Source: Manduca sexta
Taxonomy: Eukaryota; Arthropoda; Insecta; Lepidoptera; Sphingidae
Direction: 5' to 3'
Length of the DNA: 64,000 bases
NCBI RefSeq assembly: GCF_014839805.1
Contig: NC_051121.1
Span: 8,043,116-8,107,115, forward strand
Positions within the stretch are counted from its first letter, which is position 1; each line of letters begins with the position of its first letter. The notes under the pieces were generated by a model that saw nothing but the letters and a program-made list of their open reading frames with translations, made no database searches and had not been told where the DNA came from. This document shows, in pieces, positions 24,801 through 36,800 of the stretch. The translations under genes were made by a program, and so were the position numbers.

Positions 24801-27800
24801 AAGTGATTGCATTTAATTATCAGTTAGTTTTGAAATATATTCGGTTTTGTTGCTTTGAAGGAATCGATTTAGCGAGATTTTACAAGTAATATTTTACAAT
24901 AATAATATCAGCCATGTATTATACACTTTTCTCTGCTGGGCACAGGTCTCCGCGACTACTGAGATTAGGCCTTAGTCCACCACGGTGGCATAGTGCGGAT
25001 TGTTAGACTTCACACACCCTCAAAATTCCTGTAGAGAACTCAACAACTAATATACACTATAAGTTTTTACCAATAATAAAAAAGAAGGTTCTGTATTCTG
25101 TACCTATATATGTAAGTTTGTATATCCGCAATATTCTCAACAACTAATGATTTGGAATTAGTTTTCTTTATTTATTTGTATATTTCAGTGAAGGTTTTAG
25201 TATAATAAGATATATTAGGATCTAATGAAGATGTTCGGAAATAGACGTTGCAAACTTTGTTTTTTTTTTTCAATAACTAACAGCAAATGAGCCATGATTG
25301 TTGCTATCGTTATCTATGCAAAGTTTGCACCATTCCATCATAATTTATTAAAACATATTTTTATACATAAACATAATGAATATTCTATCTATATCATTTC
25401 AATTTTATGTTTTACGTATTAAAAAAATAACTTAAAAAAATGCGCTCAAACTAACAAACCAATATTAACTTGTTTATTTCAATAAACAAATTAAAATTAT
25501 TTCTGTCACGCAGGTCCAGGATTCTGGGGCTTGATAAACCCACAATGGAGCATGTGCAACAAAGGTCGGCGACAGAGCCCCGTCAACATCGAACCAGAGA
25601 AACTACTCTTCGACCCTTGGCTCAGAGATATACAATTTGACAAACATAAGGTAAGCGAAAAAAAAATACATTAGATAAATTGATTCAAACTGTTAAACAA
25701 ATCAATAGTTTTTAAATCGTATCATTGATTAACTGGTCTGGCGTTACTTGATTACTTGGGCTGGGAACTGACAGTTTTTATAAAAAATTCGCAAAGCTAT
25801 GCTTAGTTAAAACACAAATTTACTCGATCAGCTGTAAGTCAAAACTCTCTTTCCTCTTAATAAGGCTAAAACTAGGTACCAGTGATGTTTTAACAGCTAA
25901 TTAAGCAAATCTTAACAACCTCTTAATGCTAAAACAAGTTTATAAGTAAGACTGTATGAGATTACGCCCAATTAGATACGAAAATTTGTGAGAATTTTCG
26001 ACTCTAAAAATATGTAGTAATATTATATGGTCTAAAAACATGTATGCACTAGTTACATGTCGGACTTTGCCTAAATAATCGGAGATACGGCGCTAGCATA
26101 AGTTTAGAGGTAAAGTCAGGGGGCCCTATTCCGTCTATTCCATATATCCGTCTTTTTGTAATAAGAGGAGTTTTAATCGAAGGACAGTTTCCATAGCCGT
26201 ATATATAAATAGGGATTTTTTTGACTTTTTCCTATACGGCTATTAAAGCTGTCTTTCGATTGAAATTCCCTACGTCTAATGGAATAGGGACCATGACTAT
26301 ATTGTGTCTCTATAGGAAAGCGATATATCGGACTATAGACGGAGTAGGACCATTGCCCTTAATTTAGATATTAAAAAAGTACTTAATTATTTACGTTCAA
26401 AACAGGTTCATAAAAACAAATTATAACATTTTGTCCGAACCAGCTGTAAATAAACACCTCTTAAGTACTATTCCCATCACATATGCCAAAATAAAACGTC
26501 AGTTTTATTTTGGCGTTATTCTTATTCCTAGTGCGTTATTTATTGTCAAATAAATAACGCACTAGGAATAAGAATAACAGCCTTATCGGTATGTAAAGCG
26601 TGATAGTGTTGCAAAATGCATCGAATTAACATGGCGAGTACTCGGTGTAGGCGCGAAGTAATCCCTTTAAAACATGATAAGCTACTGCTCGGATTTACAC
26701 GGTTTTTGTCGTATGAACACTCATTTGCATCAAGTTTAACTTTGCCTTATCTATATCCTGCAAATGTTGGATTTCTTGATGTTTATTTTCATACTTTCTG
26801 ACACGGTTGTACGGGAAGTTTTTAGTTTTATTCTGTTTTATTTAAGGCTAGCATCTCCGACACGAAGGTGTGCGTCAGGCTGGTCGGGAGACTCTTGTTT
26901 TTGGTGTACTTTATATCAATCGAATGTACTACCTTTACTGATATAAAATATGTACTGTATAGTTAAATCGAAAAGAGACGTTATCCTGGATTATTTTTGC
27001 TCGATATTTTAATGCGTTCGTTTTGTATTGTCATAGACCTATTTTAAAGTGCCGATTCGTATAGTTCCCTAATTCTATGCTAAAGTATATTGTGATATAA
27101 TTCAAGAAAATATATTAACAATCATCTTCAGTTAGCAAGTCCACTGCTGATCACAGGCTTCCCACGAAGGTACAAACTCACGCTATTTAAACCAAACGGG
27201 TAGACAGGGGCTTAACTAACGCAGCCACTATTCGCCATGCGTATTCTTCCCCATATCGACTTTGAACAGACTTTGGACTGAATAGACCAACCCAACATCA
27301 CTTAGCACGGGGCAATTCTTGTACGCTCGTTCTCCACGCCGAATGCACGCCCATGTACGTGGTAATATTTGTCGCGGCCCTAGGCACACATTTATGTATA
27401 CCTCAAGATTGCAAATCCACATTGAGACCTACGAGGGCTCGCAAACTCCCATCTTAAGAGAATTCCTTCTCCTTCCCCCACTCTTCATTCCCTAGATAAC
27501 CCAAGTTTCCTCCAAGGCCTTGCAGTCAGTAAGCGGGGAGATTCCAGAATATCACAGCTTTCCTCCAGTATTTACTACGGGGTCCGATACAAAAAAAAAA
27601 ATATCATTTTGCCTGACCCAGAATTCGAAATTGACCTCAATGCACAAAAAGATAATCGTTTAATAGCACAAAAACCACAATTTAAAGGATAAAATGATTT
27701 CTAACCTAATTTCAAACAGAAACAACAAAAATCCGCAATCGGCTTATAATCCAACGTGTGCACACAGCTAATCTGTATTATAAGCGGTTTAGTATATGCA

Positions 27801-30800
27801 GAATTATTCATTTAGAGTGAATTACAAGCGGTAATGTATGCAAATGTATGCGGAACCCGATAGCATATCGCTGCAGCTATCGGGGGTTTTTGCATCGCCC
27901 TGCTCGTACAACGTATATTTACGAATCGGTACTTTTTGGATAGTTCTTTTATGTAAATTTATATACATAAAAGTACTACATATACATACATACTATCTAT
28001 ATACATAGGCTACTAAATAAAAAAAAAACTTCTAATTACTAAGAAGCAGTGGCGGCCTTAACCAACGCGAGGTCCTAGATGGAGCAAAAAAGTTTTCTGG
28101 TTTTAAGTTTCGTCGGTAAGATCTTAGCAAAAGGTTCTGCAAGGAACCGCGCGAGGCCCCGGGCGGTTACCCTATTCGCATTCCCCTAAGGCCCCCTTTG
28201 CCAAGGAGTAAATATAATTAGCCTTGTTCTCTATACCATACGTTATTTTTAGCGTAACAAGCACGTAACGCACCGTGTCGCGTTTTTATTGATAGTAGGA
28301 TATATTTTATATCCGCCTGGATAGCGATAGATAAAACCGCCATAGTAGCCCACGTCCATCGCGTTCTAGGATCACCCTGTGTATATCCGGTTCCAACAGG
28401 CCGGCATAATTGTGTCAACTGCCGAGAGGTAATCATCTGTCGTCAGTCAATATTCTTTTGGACCTCTCTACACTTAACATCAGGTGCAGTAAGGTCAATT
28501 TTCCATGACCATATTTTCATATTTTTTAGAAATACAATAGAAGTTACCATACAGAATACCATTCCACACTTATTTCACGAAAATAACAAGGCCGTGTTAC
28601 AAATTTACACTGTTATAGAAAATGAAGCCCAGGATTTTACCTCTTACTACTTTGCCTCCTCTACCAAAATGGAGAGCTAGGCATAAAGATTGCGATCAGG
28701 TGACATCTTGTACATAGCCCTGCCCGGTTTAAGTTTCTAGTACTGGATTACAAGCATCCAAATCGACGAAGAGCTATGAGTACTGAAACCAATACGATAC
28801 GAAAACCTGATATATTCATCCGTACTACGTTAAATCCTTCCGAAGTAGCACGGTGCGATTTCACCGTTCCTTTGTGCCGCGCACGTGCGAACTTTGGAAT
28901 AAATTCCCTGCATCGGTGCCTCCTGAGCGCTATGACTTGTCCTTCTTTAAACGAGGTTTAAAAGAGTGCTCACCTCCTAGTAGGCAACGGCTTGAGCTAT
29001 ATATATAGCAAGTAGATATATGATTGTAAACTTCGTTAATAATGCATAGCGTAGTAAAGGAAGATTATAAATTAAATTCTACTGCGTCACGCGATGCGCA
29101 TGCATTAGATACTTGCATTGTAATTAAATTTATAACGAGACTTAAGTATAAATAACATTTCAATAATTTCAACCTTGTATCATATATAACTATGGATAAA
29201 ACCTCTAATAAAAGCAGTTAGGACTTTATTTATCTTAATGAATCACAATCCAGGCCTATATTATATACTATCCTGGAAGAGACCTCCTCTGTTACATAAA
29301 CCAAACTGCCTTCTGATGTATCATCGAAATTCATTCGTTAAATTCTTAGGTAACCAAAGAGAGAAGCAGGTCCAACTCGAAAGGTTCCAAGAGTTAATGA
29401 TAAATATTTGATTTAGGAAACATAAACGCAATTTTAAAGATTTCCTTACGATCTTTTCCTGTTCTGTTAAAATCCAGTTAGTCTTTCAATCTTTTGGAGA
29501 AATCTGATCAGTAAGTTTTCTCGGCAAGGTTTCTCTATAAATTGCCCATAGATTTATAACAATAAATAAATTCAAAAAGTCAGGGTGTGGGTGAGCGTGG
29601 GCGTGCCCTACGCCGAATCGAACTCACGACCTTGGACTAGTGGTCCGTTCCACTCCCAGATAGTCTGTCGCTGATAAAATTTAAAAGAAAAAATAAAATT
29701 AATGATACTAATGGACAAGTTCGCAAAGCTCAGTATCCTACTTCTAAGTATTCCTTTTTATTCTTATGTACAAAATAATATTATAAATACGAAATTTTGT
29801 GAGGATATTTGGGTTATTAATAAGTTGAGATGTTTGTTGAAAGTAAACGTACAAAGTACTAAATAGATTTTGATGAAATTTGCCCACTTATTATTTTCTA
29901 TATTGTTTTTTTTTAGATGAAGCAGAAAAGGCAATGTTCAAAAGCGAATTCGAGTCGAATTCCCTACAAAATGTATAGAGAAAGGTTTTTGCATATTTTG
30001 ACCTTAAAAGTGCCTAACCTTTAATGATCCTATAGAATCATTTGATTCTTTGCATAAATTGCCCACTGATTTAAAATCTATGAATGCAAATCTCAATTCC
30101 TTCAAAAATTATGGATGGTCTCATTAGAAAGCTTATAGTTTGCCCTTGCTGACCCAGTTCAAAAATCCACCCTGCATAATTCAGTTACATTGTCTCTTTA
30201 AATATAAGCTGCCTTATACATATAAGAGTAATTTCCCAATCGGGCCCAAAGTATTATCATACCTACGACAAGGTATTTGGACTGTACCATGAATGAAATC
30301 ACTTAAATAACAGTAAATAGTGACGATTTGTCCTATAGTCACATTAACTTTATTACTTTACTTGTCCCTATGACCTCACAAACCGCCAAAAAGCTATTTT
30401 TATAACGAACGCATTTAATTTCATTTTCTTGCTTATTACAAATAGTCCTTCCTTACAACAGTATTTCTAAATGCCAACTAATTAATTTCCCTAGTAAATT
30501 ACATGTTATATGTGCCTGGGTCACACAGGTTTACTTTTGGCAATGCAAATAAATTAAACCCTTGTACCATGTTCTGGCTGAGCGTGTTGTATCAGGCGGT
30601 TTGTAGCGCACCGGCTATTCAATGCAATTACAATTAACAGCTAATTCATGGAGGTATGGGCTATTGTGGATACACTAAACTATAAAGGACTAGGGTAGGG
30701 AAATCTGGAGGTAGGTTTCCCGTACAAGAGGTTGTTTGGGTAGGTACTAACGGAATGTCCTTTTTTTATCCCCAAGCAGCAGTTACACAGTTTTATTATT

Positions 30801-33800
30801 GGGCATTAGGAGACTTAACATCTTATGTCACAAGGTGACAAGCGCAGTGAAGCACCACACAATACTTTGTGAAGTTTTGGCGTTGTTACTGTTTATGAGG
30901 GGCCATATTGCTGGTATGCTCGTCTCGTCATTTAACTTCTATAAAATAAAAATATAGGAATGTTGTATCGTAATTATTAATCATAGTTTTGTCTCTTCTT
31001 CACCAAAAAACCATAAGTGTCTTTAGAAAAATCTTCAAGAACAGAAGACTCTTGGGGTATATAAGCCCTCAAGGTCTTACGTGCCATATAAACAAGCAAA
31101 TCTTATTATTGTATATACAACTATGGATGAAACATGTTTAGTAGCTGTTTACTTTTATTAATAACCGTATACAAAATACAAAAGTTAATTCATATATAAA
31201 TCTTCGCAACTACGGAACTGTTAGTCGTCGCTGCTTTATCTATTTCTACACGAACGTAAACGCACAAATTGTGGCACGGTACGTGTTAGATATACCTGTA
31301 TGTTGTATGTATATTTATAGATAAAAAACTATTTAATAGTATTTTTATTTATATGTAGCAATATTTTATTTTAAAGTGGTAAATTCAAATTAAACTTTAA
31401 ACCTTTACCAATACATGCTATTATCATTATTTCAAATACTGTTACATCACTTTCTGCTGTCAAATAATTTTATAGTCATGTTCATAATTGGGAGGAAATA
31501 TTTAGAGGATAGACCTTTAGCATTTTTAACTTTTACCAATTTAAAGAAACTGTGGAGTTATGCTATTTCTATAACCACAATGATACAGATAATTTCGAAT
31601 ATTTATAAAATATTAGCTTTTGCTCGCGGCTCAGTCCGATTTTTCCAGGATAAAAGTCCTGTTATATATTTTCCCCATATAAAATGTAGCCTATGCCCTA
31701 TGTCCTCTTCAAGATCTCAACACTAAATTTGATCGAAATAGGCTCAGTGATCGAGCCGTGAATGCCGAACAAATGGATAGAGTTACTTTCGCGGAACTCG
31801 ACACACTTACATGTGCCACTATAGCGGGTTTTAATACATTGTGTACGGTGGTTGCTATCTGGGCGGATATAAATATATCCTACCACTAGCAAATATACCG
31901 TAAAGCACACCAAGCAAAAAGACATACCTATTGCAATTAAAGTGCAGTTATAATATTATTTACAATTGTGTAAAACGTTCGGAAATAAATGTTTTATTAT
32001 CATTAACTATGGTTTATGGATATTACCGCTATCACATCTAGTAAACACAAGTTCTATCGACAGAAGCGTTCGCGTGTCAGCAAGCAATATGTCATCTGTG
32101 CTCAAAGCGCATAAGTTTCTATGCTTTAATCAAGGCGTGACCCATTGATTGATAGGACCACCCCCCATTGTGGGAACACCATTACACCCCCGATTCATTA
32201 CAATTTACACCACAACAGCTCTAACTGATGAGAATTAATGTCTATAGATTTTTGATGATTGATCGAAATTTTGAAATATTGAATTTTAATGTTTGTTTCC
32301 CTTGATTTTTGTGTACACGTTCTCAGTTATTATTTTCTGTATGTTCCTAATGGAGAGTTAAATATACTTTAGCATTCATAAATCATTTAAACATAATATA
32401 AATAATCGTAGTTGCCATAAATATAACAATATCTTCTAAACTTAATATATTTACCTTTCTTCTAGTCATGGAAGTGGGTTTAGTCGTAAAACTGGTTGAT
32501 TAATAGTATGCAATTCAAATAGTTTAATTTAATACGTTAGGAAATGGTCAAATCCAAGACACGTGGTATATCATCATTATTTTAGCTTGTAGGGACCCAC
32601 TGCTAAGTCCTATCATGCTCGGAGGTCATGTGGTATAAATAAGTTTAAGGTATGTAATTCATTTTCAAACTTGTCAGGTAAGTGGAGTTCTGCAGAATAC
32701 TGGGCAGTCACTGGTCTTCCGAGTGGAAAAAGACTCCAAGCACCAGGTGAACATCAGTGGGGGACCTCTTTCCTACCGTTACCAGTTTGAAGAGATCTAC
32801 TTCCACTACGGCCTGGAGGATAACAGGGGATCAGAACATCAGATCGATCATCATACGTTTCCTGGCGAGGTGAGAGATATAATAATTATGTATAGATATG
32901 TAGCAATTAAACATAATATCGAAACTTTGAAATAACTTTTTGTTTTCATATTAATAAATAAAAAACCGTTTTAGCAAAAATATGAAAAGTCGATTACGAA
33001 GTTCTTTCTAAAAATGCTTGATATGTATATCAGCCAGAAGATTTCAGAAAAGATATAAGAGTTAAATCATAGTTATTGACATATTTAAACTAGTTAAGAA
33101 GATAAGATGCTTATAATATTTCTCTTTCTTCCTTCAAGACAGGCAACCTAAGTAATGTAATCTCTTCTCGAACTTCTTTCTCGTTTTGAACTTCTATAAC
33201 ATCCTTGAGCTATTGAAATTGTAAGCGAAATATTAAAATAGATCTATTAGAATAATGTCCCCATAACCTAATTCTAATTACACTATAGAAATGGTTGATT
33301 AACCCGCTCCCCATACAAAGGAACAATCTGAGGTATGCGATAGTTCTAACCGCGTCGGTGGAGGCGTCTGCTCACATTCCATCGGTAACTTCCACCTTCG
33401 ATTTGCAATTAATTTCTATTTTATGTCTATGAGGTTCAACTATGGAATGAAATTTAATTTCCGAATGAAGTAATTTATATAAAACGTAGTGGCTTAATCA
33501 GAGTTTTCGTTGTTAATTTTATATGAGGTCTTTTAGAATTATAGGATTGCTTTCCAGTTTTAGAGCTAAGTAGTCCTATTTTGGAAATGTTGGTTATAGA
33601 AATACCTAAATTGATTAGTTTTTCATTTATTCCATTGGTTGATAATCTTACTAATTTTGTTTTGTAACGTCACTGCGATAGTAACTTTAAACTTCATATT
33701 GGAGCTGCGAAAACGCTTTATTAACTTTTACTTCAAATATTTCTTTGTTCTCATTTCTAAAACAAACCAACACGTGAATTTTAAGAATGGAGAAACGAAA

Positions 33801-36800
33801 TTGTTTTGTTGAATTAAATAAAAAGAAAGTGTTACATAAAACAAAGCCTCCCTTACCATTGTAGCAAACACATCGTCATCCTTTGATGTTAAACAAAACA
33901 GTTGAGGTTACGCGTTTCTAACAAATTAACACCACGAAGTTAGCATTATTGGAGTTGTTATCGATGTGAAACTTTGCAATGCGATGAAGTTTGTTCGAGA
34001 TGCACCTATCCTATAGTATCTTTTTAAAATAGGGTCATTTACTTTGGGCAGTTGATCAAAATGATTATGAATTTCCAAAAAGAAAAATAATAATTTAGCA
34101 ATGAAATTAGCACTGAATACTTGTATGAAAAGGAATGTATTAAAAGGTAGACATAAGTAAAACAGTTGTTAACCTAACTAACTCCAACCTTAAGCAAACA
34201 TGTAGCAGAGAACAAAACTTCGAACAACCAAATAGATGTGACCTTTAACAACGTTACCATTGTCAAAGTCCTTTGTTACATTCAATTAGTAAATTTGAAA
34301 CAAATCCACGTTCGCGGTAAAACTCCGATAATTTTGCCAATTAACAAAGTGGCGTCGACTGTTAGCGACTTTGTGCTCATTAATTGATGAAAATGTTTCA
34401 ACTTATTGAAGTAACGGCCTTTGTGGGACCAATCAGTTGATTATTGTGAGCTTGCGGTCGGCCTGACTTAATGACATTTTGATGATTATGTATTATTGTT
34501 ATCGCGTGGGATATCGACTCCAAATCTGAAGTCGATTGATATTGCGTTATATGTACATACTGAACTTTAGTTTGGACGGTTTGATCCTTATTATTAGGTT
34601 TTATTATTTTTATAATCGACCATGAAATGTCTTTTTACCATTGTTATAGATCCAACTGTACGGCTTTAATAAGGAGCTCTATCATAATATGTCAGAAGCA
34701 CAACACAAATCTCAGGGTGTGGTTGGGATTTCGCTTATGGTTCAGGTAAATGGTATATTGTTATAATCTTATCACCTAATAACAGAACTGCATAACTAAA
34801 CCATATCGTCAAATATTTTAAAGTGTTTTGTGATATTGGCATTAATCAAAGCAACCCAGATGAAGTCATAATTTATGAAAGACTCATCCTGAAGGTCGAT
34901 CGAAAGACCTTCTTCTAACAAAACATACATTTTAAAATCAAATAAGCCAAAAATGAGCCAACTGAGTGACATACACGCAAAGCATAGGTGGCGCATTATG
35001 AACGCGTGCAATTTTCCATAAAATATGTTTTTTCCAGATTGGCGAGCCCACAAACAAGGAATTAAGGTTAATCACAAGCGCTTTCAACAAAGTTATATAT
35101 AGAGGTATGTACAGATACTCCAGAATTTAGAATAGAAATAAGGTACACGTAGCTTTTAGTACTACATGATTATAATATTGCTTAGACGGATAAAGGTTAT
35201 AACGAAGACATTTAGCTTTGACGAAATAAAAAACTGCCCTCTATAGTTTAAGATTAGGTTGAAACATATTGATAATAATAAACACAAATGGGATCGCACC
35301 TCCTTAATAGAAAGAAGGAAGAATCTCACTTCCTTTATTATCGGCCGCAGATGTCCACTATTGAACATAGGCCTCCTTAAAGATTTCCAGATCGACCTAT
35401 TGGAAGCGGCCCGCATCCAGCGACCTCTTGCAATATTAATTATGTCATCTGTCCACCTCGTGGGTAGAAGTCCGACGCTGCGCTTGTCAGTTCTAGGCCT
35501 CCACTCCAGAATCTTTGTGCCCCATCTGCCATCAGTTCTGCAAGCTCCGTTGGCCACTTTAACTGTCTCGTCCGTTTGGACTATGTCAGTGAATTTCGTT
35601 CTTCTACAGATCTCCTCATTTCTGATTCGATCGTCATCACTTCCTTTATCAACATGTTTGTAATATAGTTCCTTGTTTACAGGTAGTTCGTACCCAATTA
35701 AACATCTTCCGCTAAGTTCCTTGTTGCCTAACACGCAACAATACCTCACGTACGAGGGCTCCACCACGCATCCTGGATGCTGGGAGACCGCAGTTTGGAT
35801 CATCTTCAACAAACCCATCTACATTTCGAAACAAGAGGTGAGATTGTTAAAATTGTTTTAGGTTAAAAAATAGGATGAGAATCTGGAAGGTCATAATTGG
35901 ATAAATTTTGGAGCCTATTTTGAACATAAGACATATTTATTAGTTTAAAAAATAAAAAGATTTTAGAATTCATTTGAGCTGTATTATCTATAAATAGATA
36001 TTATTTGCCTGTGATTATAATGCTTTCGCACTTATAGGAACTCATAAACAATTTCTTCAATATAATCAGGCACGGTTTCCATTACAACATCCATCATTAC
36101 AGTTCTTATGAATAAATTATTACTTTTTTTTCTGACATTGTTTATATATCGCTACAATATTCTCGTCCAGATGTATGCTCTACGCCGGTTGATGCAAGGC
36201 TCCCAGCTCACACCCAAGGCCCCACTGGGGAACAACGCACGACCCGTACAGCCTCTACACCACCGAACAGTCAGAACTAATATCAATTTCAATAAACAAG
36301 GAACTCAGGTAACCGTTGTATATGGCTGCAACATTTTGTTTTAGAAGTGTAATTTTATTTAAACTTACAAACTTTTATTATCGGATGTGCCTTTTTTTGT
36401 TGAATTGACATAATATTATTCGAGAAATCTCATTATTAAATTTAAATTCATGGTCAAATGACGCAAGTTTATTCAAATTATAAAGAGCTCAGTCTATTAT
36501 CAATATAAACAATAATTAAGATAAAAAGCCTAAAAATTTTAATGATGTATAATAATTAAAAAAAAAATTGTTTTCACTGAAACCAACATTTTTGAGATTC
36601 ATTAGTTAAGTAGTAAAGGCACAAATAGGCACTTAGAGCAACACTCGGCATAATTCACGAAAACCACAAAGTCTTATCTAAGTAATGAATGCTTCGCAAA
36701 CTAGAGGCAGTAAATACACACAATAATACTGCGGTTAGGTTCAAACTCGCTTTCCTTCTGTTTATAGCAACGGTGTAACCACTAACGTGTGATACCTGAT

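Larger units (their letters stand above)
22296..25513. other. CA-related intron 2
   Basis: 3.2 kb. Holds MITE H copy 2, a SINE A fragment and, at 24570-24890, an unexplained stretch richer in GC that starts with gctcggctcagtacacagtg, an arthropod initiator-like TCAGT. Confidence 0.6.
25651..32677. other. CA-related intron 3
   Basis: 7.0 kb, the largest intron. Holds the tandem hairpins, a foldback, a LINE fragment and several SINE or repeat fragments. 27120-27500 is moderately GC-rich and unassigned, possibly mobile-element debris. Confidence 0.7.

Noticed and set aside
35259..35663. 134-codon plus-strand frame
   Set aside because: It is the complement of the same LINE fragment.
35162..35818. 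218-codon minus-strand frame as a host gene
   Set aside because: The central part is the tail of a LINE reverse transcriptase, and the rest is antisense of a real exon and AT-rich flank.
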